64,000 nt of DNA from Vicinamibacterales bacterium (GCA_036496585.1 DASXLB010000014.1:124001-188000); one strand, 5' to 3'; shown: positions 1 to 9,401, counted from the first letter of the stretch. Made by a program: numbers and translations. Notes: generated by a model not told the origin, from the sequence alone.

Positions 1-776
1 ACGTCGATCACCAGCACTTCTCCCGCCTCGTCGTCACTGATCAGCACGGTCTTGCCGTCCGGCGTGAATTTCAGGCGGTTCGAAACCTTCGTGTGTACGT
101 CGATGGTCTCGATGACCTTCTTCTGGTCGAGATCGACGATCGAGACGCCGCCGTCGCGTGAGTGGGCGGCCCACACCTGGCGTCCGTCAGGCGACACGTC
201 GAACCCTTCCGGACCGCGTCCGACCGCGACGACCGCTTCGTTCCACGCCAGCGCGTTGGCGCCGCGCTCGTAGATCGTCAGGCTGTTCGATCCGATGTTG
301 CAGGTCACCATCTTCGTGGCGTCGTGATTCACCCAGATCATGTGCGTGCCGGCCTGGCCGCTGCCGAGCAGCCAGTCGATGGTGTTGGAGCCGGGATCGT
401 AGCGACCGATGATGCGATTGGTCTCCGCGGTGAAGTAGAGGCCGCCATTCCGGACGAACAGCCCGTGCGGACGCCGCAGCGGACTGACGTCCACGCGCCG
501 CAGCTCCTTCATCGTGGTCAGATCGATCACCGAGATCGTGCTGCCGGGCGTCTGCGCGCCGTAGTTGGCGGCGAACGCCATCCTGCCGTCTTCCGAGACC
601 GCCGCTTCGTGCGGCGCCTCCCCGGTCGGGACGGTCCCGAGCGTCCTGCCGGTGGCGGGATCGATGACGGCGAGGGTCGCGTCATCCTTGTTCAGGACGA
701 TCAGCCGAGGCCCCACGGCGCGGCCGGGCGGCTGCAGGGCCACGACGAGCAGCAGGGCGAGGATCAGGCGGGTCAT
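1..776 (-). CDS. YncE-like YVTN beta-propeller protein, 3' part cut by window edge
   Basis: At least 258 codons are read from ATG 776 to the window edge; the C-terminus is missing. The N-terminus is a short hydrophobic leader ([14 protein letters not shown]) typical of an exported protein. The rest is a series of beta-propeller blades with phrases such as [32 protein letters not shown] and [12 protein letters not shown]. These are typical of YncE/40-residue YVTN-family proteins, which are periplasmic or secreted and have no settled enzymatic role. The start is supported by TAAGAT six bases upstream (783-788) and the absence of any Shine-Dalgarno sequence. It is divergent from the FmdB gene. 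Family assignment is good; function is unknown. Confidence 0.8.
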   Translation of the reverse strand, partial: MTRLILALLLVVALQPPGRAVGPRLIVLNKDDATLAVIDPATGRTLGTVPTGEAPHEAAVSEDGRMAFAANYGAQTPGSTISVIDLTTMKELRRVDVSPLRRPHGLFVRNGGLYFTAETNRIIGRYDPGSNTIDWLLGSGQAGTHMIWVNHDATKMVTCNIGSNSLTIYERGANALAWNEAVVAVGRGPEGFDVSPDGRQVWAAHSRDGGVSIVDLDQKKVIETIDVHTKVSNRLKFTPDGKTVLISDDEAGEVLVID

Positions 777-782
777 GCGGGG

Positions 783-788
783 ATCTTA
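783..788 (-). promoter_or_regulatory. -10-like hexamer TAAGAT, putative leaderless promoter of YncE-like gene
   Basis: TAAGAT on the minus strand ends six bases before ATG 776. There is no recognisable -35 box and no Shine-Dalgarno sequence. The same TAnnnT-N6-start layout recurs in this window. Confidence 0.4.
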
Positions 789-799
789 GCCGGGACTGA

Positions 800-805
800 T
801 ACAAT
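800..805 (+). promoter_or_regulatory. -10-like hexamer TACAAT upstream of FmdB gene
   Basis: TACAAT lies eight bases before ATG 814. A transcript starting about seven bases downstream would be leaderless or nearly so. No -35 box was recognised. Confidence 0.4.
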
Positions 806-813
806 TGCGGGCT

Positions 814-1041
814 ATGCCGATGTTCGAGTACGCGTGCCAGGGATGCGGCCGTGCATTCGAGGCCTTCGTGACGTCCGCTCGGAGTCCGGTCTGCCCGTCG
901 TGCGGGAGCGCCGAGCTCCAGAAGCTGCTGTCGTCGCCGGGCATGGTCGGAATGGCCGGCCGCAAGGAAACCGAGGCGTTCGGCGGGTGTCGCGCGCAAG
1001 GCGGGCACTGCGGCTGTTCGCACAACCCTTCGCTCAATTAA
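814..1041 (+). CDS. FmdB-family zinc ribbon protein
   Basis: This 75-residue protein opens [12 protein letters not shown] and carries a second pair CPSCGS, giving the CxxC...CxxC zinc ribbon of the FmdB/CxxC_CXXC_SSSS family. The following [10 protein letters not shown] also fits that family. The C-terminal tail is unusually rich in Cys, His and Gly ([14 protein letters not shown]), which could bind a further metal. FmdB-type proteins are small putative regulators of unknown mechanism. The ATG at 814 was chosen over an upstream TTG at 805 because MPxFEYxC is the family's usual start and TACAAT lies just upstream. Rhodanese and SufE genes follow on the same strand, so a link to sulfur trafficking is plausible but inferred. 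Confidence 0.85.
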   Translation: MPMFEYACQGCGRAFEAFVTSARSPVCPSCGSAELQKLLSSPGMVGMAGRKETEAFGGCRAQGGHCGCSHNPSLN

Positions 1042-1109
1042 GCGCTCCGGCGTCATCCCTCCCGGCTCCCGCGGATGACGCGGAACCGCACCGCTGGAAC
1101 AAGGAGAGC

Positions 1110-1982
<873 letters not shown>

Positions 1983-2008
1983 CCCTCGCTTGCGAGATCG
2001 GGTGATCG

Positions 2009-2440
2009 GTGATCGGAGTGCCGCCCAAGCTGCAGCAGGTGATCGAGATGTTCCAGATGTTCGATCCGGCGGACCGGACGGGCATGCTGCTGTCGTACGC
2101 GGACCAATTCAAGGAAGTGCCGCCGTCGGTGGCGACGCGGCCCTTCCACAAGTCGCATCAGGTGCCGCAATGCGAGTCGGACGCCTACGTGTGGGCGCTG
2201 AAGCAGGCGGACGGCACGCTGAAGCTGTATTTCGCGGTCGAGAATCCCTCCGGCATTTCCGCGAAAGCGCTGGCGGCGATTCTCGACAAGACACTCTCAG
2301 GGCTGCCGCCCTCCGACATCGTCAAGGTCGACTGTGGCATCGTCGAGCAGATCTTCCGTCAGAACATCTCGATGGGCAAAGGCATGGGCCTGATGGCCAT
2401 GGTCAACGCCGTGCAAGCCCTCGCGCGCGCGGCGTCCTAG
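2009..2440 (+). CDS. sufE: SufE-family cysteine desulfurase sulfur acceptor
   Basis: About 143 residues with a SufE fold pattern: an N-terminal PPKLQQVIEMFQMF helix, the Cys-bearing loop PQCESDAYVW (acceptor Cys near residue 54), and a C-terminal helix rich in Met and Ala. SufE takes persulfide sulfur from the desulfurase SufS and passes it to SufB during Fe-S cluster assembly. No sufBCDS genes are in the window; the upstream neighbour is a rhodanese. The start is uncertain. GTG 2009 and GTG 2018 both lack a good Shine-Dalgarno sequence, and the second gives a start closer to family members. The region before it holds short GATCGG direct repeats. Confidence 0.88.
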   Translation: MIGVPPKLQQVIEMFQMFDPADRTGMLLSYADQFKEVPPSVATRPFHKSHQVPQCESDAYVWALKQADGTLKLYFAVENPSGISAKALAAILDKTLSGLPPSDIVKVDCGIVEQIFRQNISMGKGMGLMAMVNAVQALARAAS

Positions 2441-2476
2441 CGAGCCTGGACACCGGGCGCAGCGGCGCAGCCGCGA

Positions 2477-2482
2477 TATAGT
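2477..2482 (+). promoter_or_regulatory. -10-like hexamer TATAGT, putative leaderless promoter
   Basis: TATAGT lies exactly six bases before ATG 2489 of the M28 peptidase gene, with no Shine-Dalgarno sequence between. No -35 box was recognised. Confidence 0.45.
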
Positions 2483-2488
2483 CACGGG

Positions 2489-4639
2489 ATGCGACGAATT
2501 CTGGGCGTGTTTTTCCTCTGGCTGTTGTTCGTTCCGGCGCTCGCCACCCAGGCGCCGGCTCCCCTCCGCGGATTCACGGCACCTGGCAGCGTCGCCGAGC
2601 GCGCGCTCGAAGCGACGTTCCAGGCGGTGCCCAAGCCGGAGAACGCGCGCGAATACATGCGGACCATCAGCGAGCGGCCGCACCACGCCGGCAGCCCGGC
2701 GAGCCGCACGGTGGCCGAGTACATCCAGAAGCAGGAAAAGTCATGGGGCCTCGACGCGACGATCGAGTCGTTCGAGGCGCTCATGCCCTACCCGACCGAG
2801 CGGCTGGTCGAGATGGTCGCCCCCGAGTCCTACACACTGAAGCTGGCGGAACCAGCCGTGGCCGAAGACCCCGCGTCGGAGGACCCGACCGGGCTGCCGA
2901 CCTTCAACGCCTATTCCGCTGACGGCGACGTCACCGGCGAGCTGGTCTACGTCAATTTCGGCACGCCGGCCGACTACGAGGAGCTCGCCAAACTCAAGGT
3001 CGACGTCAAAGACAAGATCGTCATCGCCCGCTACGGCCAGAGCTGGCGCGGCATCAAGCCGAAGGTGGCCTACGAGCACGGCGCCGTCGGCTGCATCATC
3101 TACTCCGATCCGCACGAGGACGGCTACTTCCGCGGTGACGTGTTTCCGGCCGGCGCCTATCGGCCCGAACAGGGGGCGCAGCGCGGCAGCGTCATGGACA
3201 TGCCGATCTACCCTGGGGATCCGCTGACGCCTGGCGTCGCGGCGGAGCCCGGCGTGGCGCGCCTGGATCGCAGCGCGTCGAAGACGCTCCTGAAGATCCC
3301 GGTGCTGCCGATCTCCTACGGCGACGCGTTGCCGCTGCTCAGAAACCTGAAAGGGCCGGTCGCGCCCGAGAGCTGGCGCGGATCGCTGCCGATCACCTAT
3401 CACGTCGGCGGCGGACCGGCCAAGGTCCACATGAAGCTGGCGTTCGACTGGCAGAACCGGCCACTCCACGACGTCATCGTCCGCATCCCGGGCACGGAGT
3501 TTCCCGACGAGTGGATCGTCTACGGCAATCACCACGACGCGTGGGTCAACGGCGCCGCCGATCCGACGAGCGGCCAGGTGTCGTTGATGGAGACGGCACG
3601 CGGTTTCGGCGAACTGCTCAAGACCGGCTGGAAGCCGAAGCGGACGATTATCCTCGCGTCGTGGGACGGCGAGGAGTGGGGACTGCTCGGGTCGACGGAA
3701 TGGGCCGAGAAGCACGCGCAGGAGCTGACCGGCAAGGCGGTCGTCTACATCAACAGCGACAGCACCGGCACCGGCTGGCTCACCGCGTCCGGCTCGCACT
3801 CACTCGAGGGATTCGTCAACGACGTCATGCGCGATCTGCCCGATCCGAAGCGGCCGGGCAAGACGCTGTTCGAGTCGAAGCTCGATCGCGTCGTGAGCCA
3901 GGCCAAAGACGAGGCGGAGAAGTCGCGCCTCAAGGCGCGCCGCGATTTTCCGATCGACGCGCTCGGATCCGGCTCCGACTACACGGCGTTTCTCGACTAC
4001 CTGACGGTCGCCTCGCTCAATTTCGGCTTCGGCGGCGAAGGTGGTGACGGCGGTGTGTATCACTCGAAGTACGACTCGTTCTACTGGTACACGCACTTCT
4101 CAGACACCGACTTCGCCTACAACGCGGCGCTGTCGCGCGTGACGGGCACGCTGATCCTGCGGCTGGCCGACACCGACATCCTGCCGTTCGAGTTCACCGC
4201 GACGGCGCACACGCTCTCGGGTTATGTCGACGAAGTGGAAAAGCTCGCGAAGGAGGGGAAGGACGCCCCGGCCCTCGACTTCGTGCCGCTGCGGGCGTCG
4301 ATCGCCAAGCTGCAGAAGGCGGCCGGCGCCTACAACGCGGCGATCGCCAAGGGGCGCCAACCGAAGGATCGCGAGCAGCTCGCCGAGCTGAACCACCTGC
4401 TCTTCACGAGCGAGCGGCTGTTCAAGTACGAGGCGGGCCTGCCCAAGCGCGAGTGGTTCAAGCACCTCGCCTACGCGCCCGGTTTCTATACGGGCTACGG
4501 CGTCAAGACGCTGCCAGGGATCCGCGAAGGGATCGAGCAGAAGGCGTGGGACGAGCCGAAGAAGTACATCCCCATCGTCGCGGACGCCATCTCGAAACTC
4601 GCAGCGCAGGTGGATCGCGCCGCGGCGCTGCTTCGGTGA
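2489..4639 (+). CDS. Secreted M28 peptidase, glutamate carboxypeptidase II-like
   Basis: The 716-residue protein has a signal peptide (residues 1-21), a PA domain insert (about 110-290), the M28 zinc-peptidase core and a C-terminal TfR-like dimerisation helix region. The di-zinc ligands can be followed: GNHHDAW (about 346-352), NGAADPTSG, the general base pair in DGEEWGLLGS, INSDS, and the last His in YHSKYDSF. This order matches human GCPII/NAALADase (about 750 residues), which trims C-terminal glutamate from peptides; the bacterial substrate is unknown. It is likely exported. A TATAGT hexamer six bases upstream fixes the start. It is followed by a palindromic repeat array. Confidence 0.93.
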   Translation: MRRILGVFFLWLLFVPALATQAPAPLRGFTAPGSVAERALEATFQAVPKPENAREYMRTISERPHHAGSPASRTVAEYIQKQEKSWGLDATIESFEALMPYPTERLVEMVAPESYTLKLAEPAVAEDPASEDPTGLPTFNAYSADGDVTGELVYVNFGTPADYEELAKLKVDVKDKIVIARYGQSWRGIKPKVAYEHGAVGCIIYSDPHEDGYFRGDVFPAGAYRPEQGAQRGSVMDMPIYPGDPLTPGVAAEPGVARLDRSASKTLLKIPVLPISYGDALPLLRNLKGPVAPESWRGSLPITYHVGGGPAKVHMKLAFDWQNRPLHDVIVRIPGTEFPDEWIVYGNHHDAWVNGAADPTSGQVSLMETARGFGELLKTGWKPKRTIILASWDGEEWGLLGSTEWAEKHAQELTGKAVVYINSDSTGTGWLTASGSHSLEGFVNDVMRDLPDPKRPGKTLFESKLDRVVSQAKDEAEKSRLKARRDFPIDALGSGSDYTAFLDYLTVASLNFGFGGEGGDGGVYHSKYDSFYWYTHFSDTDFAYNAALSRVTGTLILRLADTDILPFEFTATAHTLSGYVDEVEKLAKEGKDAPALDFVPLRASIAKLQKAAGAYNAAIAKGRQPKDREQLAELNHLLFTSERLFKYEAGLPKREWFKHLAYAPGFYTGYGVKTLPGIREGIEQKAWDEPKKYIPIVADAISKLAAQVDRAAALLR

Positions 4640-4648
4640 GGCTGACGG

Positions 4649-4849
4649 CTGTCGCGCAGACCAATGAGGCGCAGATGGCTGTAGCGCAGACCTTCAGGTC
4701 TGCCTGAACGGCTATCGCGCAGACGGTGGTAGCGCAGACCTTCAGGTCTGCCTGAACGGCTGTCGCGCAGACGGTGGTAGCGCAGACCTTCAGGTCTGCC
4801 TGAACGGCTATCGCGCAGACGGCGGTAGCGCAGACCTTCAGGTCTGCCT
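4649..4849. repeat. Tandem array of a 48-bp unit with an 18-bp palindrome
   Basis: Unit starts at 4681, 4729, 4777 and 4825 are spaced exactly 48 bp; the last copy breaks off after about 25 bp at 4849. A degraded half-copy precedes them from about 4649. Each unit carries GCAGACCTTCAGGTCTGC, two 8-bp arms around TC, and an outer GCGCAGAC. The copies differ at only a few positions (such as GGCTATCG versus GGCTGTCG). The array sits between two same-strand genes. Spacers are part of the unit, so it is not a CRISPR. It resembles REP/BIME-type extragenic palindromes and could form hairpins at the mRNA 3' end. Confidence 0.85.
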
Positions 4850-4894
4850 CAGCGGACAACCGCACGGTAAGAGGCCCGCAACAAGGAGTCACAC

Positions 4895-5782
4895 ATGCCG
4901 GACAAGACCGCGCACGACTTCGACCAGGAACTCCTGACGCTGTTCGACGCCTACGTCCACGGCATCATCGATCGCCGTGGCTTTCTCGACAAGGCCGCCA
5001 AGTTCGCCGTCGGTGGCGTCACCGCCGCGATGCTGCTGGATCAACTGAGCCCGAAGTTCGTCGAGGCGCAGGTGATCAAGCCCGAGGACGCGCGCCTCAA
5101 GGTGCAGTACGTCGAGTACGAGTCGCCGAAGGGCTACGGCAAGATGCGCGGCTATCTCGCCGAGCCGTCGAAGCCGGCGGGCAAGCTGCCGGCCGTGCTC
5201 GTCGTCCACGAGAATCGCGGACTCAATCCGCACATCGAAGACATCGCGCGGCGGCTCGCGATCGACAACTTCGTCGCCTTCGCCCCGGACGCGCTCTTCC
5301 CCATCGGCGGCTATCCCGGCGACGAGGACAAGGCGCGAGAGCTCTTCCCCAAGCTCGATCAGGCGAAGACGCGCGAGGATTTCATCGCGGCGGCCCACTG
5401 GCTGCGGGCGCGCCCGGAGACGAACGGGAAGCTCGGATGCGTGGGCTTCTGCTACGGCGGCGGCATGGTCAACTTCCTGGCGACGCAGGTGCCGGAGCTG
5501 CTCGCCGGCGTCGCGTTCTACGGCAGCGCGCCGAACCTCGAAGACGTGCCGAAGATCAAAGCGGCGCTGCTCGTCAACTCGGCGGAGGTCGACGATCGGA
5601 TCAACGCCAGCTGGCCGGATTATGAGAAGGCGCTGAAAGCGGCCGACGCGAAGTACGAACGCTACCAGTATCCCGGGACGCAGCACGGTTTCAACAACGA
5701 CACCACGCCGCGCTATGACGAGAAGGCCGCGAAGCTTGCCTGGGACCGCACGATCGCGCACTTCAACAAGTACTTGCGCTGA
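4895..5782 (+). CDS. Dienelactone hydrolase family protein, exported
   Basis: This 295-residue alpha/beta hydrolase has its nucleophile Cys at 186 in GFCYGGG, an acid near residue 234 (EVDDRIN) and His264 in GTQHGFNND, the Cys-Asp-His triad of dienelactone hydrolases. VVHENRGLNPHIEDIARR (about 107-124) is the family's oxyanion region. The N-terminus has IDRRGFLDKAAKFAVGG followed by a hydrophobic stretch, resembling a Tat-type leader, so the enzyme probably acts outside the cytoplasm. The start is set by AAGGAG five to seven bases upstream. The natural substrate cannot be told; classical members open dienelactones in chloroaromatic breakdown, but no such pathway genes are nearby. Confidence 0.92.
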   Translation: MPDKTAHDFDQELLTLFDAYVHGIIDRRGFLDKAAKFAVGGVTAAMLLDQLSPKFVEAQVIKPEDARLKVQYVEYESPKGYGKMRGYLAEPSKPAGKLPAVLVVHENRGLNPHIEDIARRLAIDNFVAFAPDALFPIGGYPGDEDKARELFPKLDQAKTREDFIAAAHWLRARPETNGKLGCVGFCYGGGMVNFLATQVPELLAGVAFYGSAPNLEDVPKIKAALLVNSAEVDDRINASWPDYEKALKAADAKYERYQYPGTQHGFNNDTTPRYDEKAAKLAWDRTIAHFNKYLR

Positions 5783-5809
5783 GGAGCCGGGCGGCGGCTG
5801 CGCCGCCGC

Positions 5810-6010
5810 TCACGCTCTCGCCTTGTAGCCGAGGGCACGCGCCGGCAGCATCAACACGGAACGAAGCAGCGCGAACACCGCTTCGAAGGTGATGCCGACG
5901 AGCCGGAACGGCAGCGACAGCAACCAGACGAACGGCCATACGATCAGCGCGAGCAGCGCCAGCGGCCAGCAGAAGACCAGGAGCAGCAGCCAGAGCACGA
6001 ATCCAGTCAT
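5810..6010 (-). CDS. Small two-segment membrane protein, unknown function
   Basis: This 66-residue protein is almost entirely hydrophobic: one segment at about residues 3-30 (rich in Leu, Trp, Ala) and a second at about 36-56, ending in a basic tail (GYKARA). I recognise no family. It starts six bases after the stop of the RibD-like gene on the same strand, so it is likely co-transcribed as the last gene of the alkB operon. Its existence is supported by composition and tight spacing rather than by homology. Confidence 0.6.
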   Translation of the reverse strand: MTGFVLWLLLLVFCWPLALLALIVWPFVWLLSLPFRLVGITFEAVFALLRSVLMLPARALGYKARA

Positions 6011-6016
6011 GCTCCA

Positions 6017-6583
6017 CTATCGTCGCACGTCGTAGCGAAGCGCGATCATCCCGCTCTTGTAGGCCTTGACCTCCGTGAGATGCAGGGCGACATCCGTGTC
6101 GAGCCTGTCGAAGAACCGGATCCCGTCGCCAATCAGGATCGGCAGGATGGAATACCGCACCTCGTCGGCGAGCCCGAGGCGGAGGCATTCGCCGGAGACG
6201 GCGCCGCCGCCAACGAACCAGATCGACCGGAACGCCGTGCGTAGACGGCCGTTGACCAGCTCCGCGAGACCGCCGGAACAGAATTCGACGTTCTGCCGTG
6301 TCCTCGGCAACTCGCGGCGGGTGAGGACGAACGTGGGTGTGTCGCCGTACGACCAGCCGAATCCCTGCGCCTCGAAGTTCAACGCGGTTTCGTAGGTGCG
6401 CGATCCCATCACGTAGCAGTCGATCGTCTTGAGGAACGCCGCGACGAATTCGGGATCCATCGTCTCGCCGCCGGGGAATTCGTCCGACGTTTCGAGCCAG
6501 TCGACGCGTCCGTCCGGGCGCGCGATGAAGCCGTCGAGGCTCGCCGCCATGTGGATCGTCACCCGGGAATCATTCTGGGTCAT
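6017..6583 (-). CDS. Dihydrofolate reductase/RibD C-terminal domain protein
   Basis: 188 residues covering the RibD_C fold: HMAASLDGFIARPDG near the N-terminus, YVMGSRTYE in the middle, FVLTRRELP, and the nucleotide-binding FVGGGAVSGECL. This domain binds NADPH. Family members range from the reductase of riboflavin synthesis to uncharacterised stand-alone 'dihydrofolate reductase family' proteins; this one lacks the deaminase domain and belongs to the stand-alone group. A Shine-Dalgarno-like GAGGAGG lies about 13 bases upstream of the ATG. It sits between alkB and a small membrane protein on the same strand. Substrate unknown. Confidence 0.88.
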   Translation of the reverse strand: MTQNDSRVTIHMAASLDGFIARPDGRVDWLETSDEFPGGETMDPEFVAAFLKTIDCYVMGSRTYETALNFEAQGFGWSYGDTPTFVLTRRELPRTRQNVEFCSGGLAELVNGRLRTAFRSIWFVGGGAVSGECLRLGLADEVRYSILPILIGDGIRFFDRLDTDVALHLTEVKAYKSGMIALRYDVRR

Positions 6584-6642
6584 CGTCTGTACCTGGCCTC
6601 CTCTGCGGCCGACACCGCCATCGAGCCCACGGTCACGATCGG

Positions 6643-7260
6643 TCAGTACTGTCGGAACGTCAGGTTGAATCGTCCGGGGCCGGTTCCCTCGGGAGCGGTC
6701 CCGGGCAGGATGCGGGTCACACCGTGATAACGCAGCCGTGACGGCCCGCCCATCACCAGCACGTCGCCCGACCGGAGAATCAGCGGCGACGTCGGATCGC
6801 GCCGGGCCAGGCCGCCGATCACGAAACGGGCCGCGTCGCCGAGCGAGACGGAGACGATCGGCACGCCGGCGGCGATCGTCGCCTCGCTCTCATCCCTGTC
6901 CTGGTGGACCCCCATCTTCGCCGCTTCAGTGTAGTAGTTGACGATGCAGAGGTCTGGCCGCATGTCGAATCCGGCGTCCCGTGCGGCCGACCGCGCGATG
7001 TCGGCGAACCGCGCCGGCAGGGGGGGCGCCGGCAGGCCGTCGTGGTCGGAGCGGTGGTCCTCGTAGCGATAGGTCATGCCGTTCCAGTGCTTTCCGAGGC
7101 ACAGCATTCCGACGCTCATCGTCCGGCCGCCGCGGACAGTCGGGGTGTACATCGGCACGGGTCCGTCGGTCAGCTCCCGGCAGATCCGCCAGAGCTCGAT
7201 CTGCTCGTCTGACTGAAAACGGCATTGAAAGAGGACGAGCCCGTCGCTAAGCTTCAACAC
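6643..7260 (-). CDS. alkB: AlkB-type alpha-ketoglutarate-dependent DNA repair dioxygenase
   Basis: The 205-residue protein carries the AlkB iron site His119-x-Asp121 (MGVHQDRDE) and His179 (RLRYHGV). The 2-oxoglutarate-binding arginines follow in PGRFNLTFRQ (Arg197, Arg203). TMSVGM and LRSGDVLVMGG also match E. coli AlkB (216 residues). It removes methyl groups such as 1-methyladenine and 3-methylcytosine from DNA oxidatively. The start is GTG 7260, which aligns with the family N-terminus and lies nine bases after TATTCT on the minus strand. Only three bases separate it from the start of the divergent VWA gene, so its promoter must lie inside that gene. Confidence 0.93.
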   Translation of the reverse strand: MLKLSDGLVLFQCRFQSDEQIELWRICRELTDGPVPMYTPTVRGGRTMSVGMLCLGKHWNGMTYRYEDHRSDHDGLPAPPLPARFADIARSAARDAGFDMRPDLCIVNYYTEAAKMGVHQDRDESEATIAAGVPIVSVSLGDAARFVIGGLARRDPTSPLILRSGDVLVMGGPSRLRYHGVTRILPGTAPEGTGPGRFNLTFRQY

Positions 7261-7263
7261 CAG

Positions 7264-8463
7264 ATGTTCAGAATACCCCTCGTGACCGCGCTGGCGCTGC
7301 TCGCCGTGGGTGCCCAGCAGAAACAGGTGTTTCGATCCGACGTCGACGTGATCGCCATCGACGTCGCCGTCATCGACGGCAAGGGCACTCCGGTGCCCAG
7401 CCTCGGTCCTGACGACTTCGACGTCACCGTCTCCGGCAAACCGCGCAAAGTCGTCAGAGCGGCGTGGATGGCCTACGGCGCGCCAGCGGCCGCGCCGGGC
7501 GCGGCTGCGCCGGCGGCCACGCCGGGCTCAGCTGCGACCCCCGTCGACGAGTCGGCGATGGAGTCGTCGAACCGGATGTTCGTGATCGCCATCGATCAGG
7601 AGAGCCTGGAGCAGACGGGCGCCTATGCCGCGCGCAACGCCGTCGAGGGTTTCATCGACCGGCTCCGGCCCGACGACCGCATCGGGATATACACGTTCCC
7701 GGCCAGGCTCGCGAACTTCACGCTGACCACCGACCACGCGATGCTGAAGCGCTCGCTCTTCAACCTGGCTGGCGTCCGCCAGCAGCCGATCAACCAGTAT
7801 CACATGACCATCCCGGAGATCATCGACATCGCCAATGGCGATACCGATGCCGAGGCCCGCGTCTTCGCGCGGGAATGCGCGGGCGGCACCAACTGCTCGT
7901 CCAGCTCGATCAGGACCGAGTCGAACAGCCTGGCGACCAACCTCGAACTGGAGATGACGAAGAGCATCGAGGGCCTGCGTGGACTCATGCACGGTCTGGC
8001 CGAGATCCCTGGGCGCAAGATCCTCGTGCTGGTCAGCGGCGGCATGATCTCGTCGGACATGCACGGCGGACGGGTGAACGCCGCCAACGAGATCCGCACC
8101 CTGGTCAGCGACGCCGCGGCGGCCAACGCCGCGTTGTTCGTCCTGCACCTCGACTGGTCCTACCAGCAGACGTTCGGCAAGAAGGACGACACGTCGGGGA
8201 CGTACTTCCGAAACGGAGAAATCTCCAAGACCGGGCTCGAGTTGATGGCCGGCATGCTCGGCGGTGATCTGATCCGGGTACAGGGCAATTCCGGCGACGT
8301 CGCGTTCACGCGGATCCTCAACGAAACGTCGGCGTACTATCTGCTCGGCGTCGAGCCAATTCCGGAGGATCGCGACGGCAAGACCCATCCGATCAAGGTC
8401 AAGGTCAAGCGGCGCAACGTCACGGTCCTCGCCAGGAGCGAGGTCACGATCCCGCTGAAGTGA
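7264..8463 (+). CDS. Secreted VWFA-related acidobacterial domain protein
   Basis: The 399-residue protein has a signal peptide (residues 1-17). It is followed by a short beta-rich entry domain (VFRSDVDVIAIDVAVIDGKG...DDFDVTVSGK), an Ala/Pro linker (about 75-95) and a von Willebrand A-like domain (FVIAIDQESL, RPDDRIGIYTF, PGRKILVLVSGGM). This layout is that of the 'VWFA-related Acidobacterial domain' family, abundant in Acidobacteriota and of unknown function. The metal-ion site is degenerate: the first motif reads AIDQES rather than DxSxS. ATG 7264 gives the signal peptide. Its 3' end overlaps the convergent methyltransferase gene by 20 bp. Confidence 0.88.
   Translation: MFRIPLVTALALLAVGAQQKQVFRSDVDVIAIDVAVIDGKGTPVPSLGPDDFDVTVSGKPRKVVRAAWMAYGAPAAAPGAAAPAATPGSAATPVDESAMESSNRMFVIAIDQESLEQTGAYAARNAVEGFIDRLRPDDRIGIYTFPARLANFTLTTDHAMLKRSLFNLAGVRQQPINQYHMTIPEIIDIANGDTDAEARVFARECAGGTNCSSSSIRTESNSLATNLELEMTKSIEGLRGLMHGLAEIPGRKILVLVSGGMISSDMHGGRVNAANEIRTLVSDAAAANAALFVLHLDWSYQQTFGKKDDTSGTYFRNGEISKTGLELMAGMLGGDLIRVQGNSGDVAFTRILNETSAYYLLGVEPIPEDRDGKTHPIKVKVKRRNVTVLARSEVTIPLK
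7270..7275 (-). promoter_or_regulatory. -10-like hexamer TATTCT for alkB
   Basis: TATTCT on the minus strand lies nine bases before GTG 7260 and falls within the first codons of the divergent VWA gene. Confidence 0.3.
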
Positions 8464-9223
8464 ACTGCGAGGTCAACTGGTAGAGCGCGATCGCCGCCGC
8501 GCTGACCACGTTGAGCGAGTCGGCCCGGGGATCGACCGGGATGCGGACGCGCAGGTCGGCGCACGCGAGCGTCTCCGGTCGGAGCCCGTCCCCCTCGGAC
8601 CCGACCGCAATCGCGATCCGTTCGCCGTGGCGGCCGGTGACGCTGGCGAGCGGGACGGCGTCGGGATGCGGCGTGAGCGCGATGATCCGCACGCCACCGG
8701 CGCGCAGCGACGCCAGTGTCGGCAGCCACTCGGCAGCCCGCAGGAACGGCAGCCGCAGCGTCGCCGCCATCGAGGTGCGCACCGCCTTGCGGTACAGAGG
8801 GTCGGCCGTGGCGGCGTCGAGAACGAGCGCATCGACACCGAACGCCAGCGCCGTGCGGAACAACCCGCCGACGTTGTCGGGATCGCGCACGCTCTCGATG
8901 GCGAGCAGGCGCCTCGTCGACGCGAGTTCAACACCCCCACTCGCGTCGTCCGGCCGGTAGGCCAGCGCCACGCAGCCGCGATGGAAGTCGAAGCCGGTGA
9001 CGTCCCGCAACGCCTCTGGCGCGCAGACATGCACAGCCACCTCGGGCCGCCGGGCCAGCGCGCCGGCGAGCGCGCGTTCGGCGGCGGGCGTAACCAGTAC
9101 TGAGTGGACGCGGAAGCGGCCCGCCTCGAGCAATCGCTCGACGACGAGGCGTCCTTCGGCGACGAACAGGCCGCACTGCGCGAGCGCGTGGTGGTCGCCG
9201 ATCATCCGATAGGGTTCGAGCAT
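8444..9223 (-). CDS. TrmH/SpoU-family RNA 2'-O-methyltransferase
   Basis: 259 residues. An N-terminal substrate-binding region (about 1-95, with FVAEGRLVVERLL) is followed by the SPOUT methyltransferase core. Motif 1 is SVRDPDNVGGLFRTA, motif 2 AIAVGSEGDGL and motif 3 RIPVDPRADSLNVVSAAA, which form the knotted AdoMet site and the catalytic Arg. Members 2'-O-methylate tRNA or 23S rRNA; the target cannot be told from sequence. The frame is open further upstream, but MLEPYRMIGDHHALAQ at ATG 9223 is the first family-like start. A 12-bp palindrome lies 11 bp upstream. It converges on, and overlaps by 20 bp, the VWA gene. Confidence 0.9.
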   Translation of the reverse strand: MLEPYRMIGDHHALAQCGLFVAEGRLVVERLLEAGRFRVHSVLVTPAAERALAGALARRPEVAVHVCAPEALRDVTGFDFHRGCVALAYRPDDASGGVELASTRRLLAIESVRDPDNVGGLFRTALAFGVDALVLDAATADPLYRKAVRTSMAATLRLPFLRAAEWLPTLASLRAGGVRIIALTPHPDAVPLASVTGRHGERIAIAVGSEGDGLRPETLACADLRVRIPVDPRADSLNVVSAAAIALYQLTSQFTSAGS

Positions 9224-9233
9224 GCCGGTGTTT

Positions 9234-9245
9234 CGCCTCGAGGCG
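9234..9245. repeat. 12-bp perfect palindrome upstream of TrmH-type gene
   Basis: CGCCTCGAGGCG, extended imperfectly to 18 bp with flanking TTY/RAA, lies 11-22 bp before ATG 9223. It could be a hairpin in the leader or a protein-binding site. The rest of 9246-9401 is GC-rich with loosely repeated GAGCG/GCGAG words and no open reading frame I trust. Confidence 0.5.
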
Positions 9246-9401
9246 GAAGCTACACGGTATCGTGCTCCGCCCGACGGCGAAAGCGACACGAACAGACTGC
9301 GAGCGGCACAGCCCGTCAGAGCGCGAACGAGCGGAGCGAGTGAGCCACGCGAACGGAGCCGAGCCCGGCGAAGCGGCGAGCGAGAGAGCGTGTAGGGGAA
9401 G

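Noticed and set aside
162..1109. Long N-terminal extension of the rhodanese frame
   Set aside because: Opposes the YncE-like gene and overlaps FmdB; the rhodanese has a good Shine-Dalgarno sequence at ATG 1110.
4681..4849. CRISPR array
   Set aside because: The whole 48-bp period is conserved, including the part that would be spacer.
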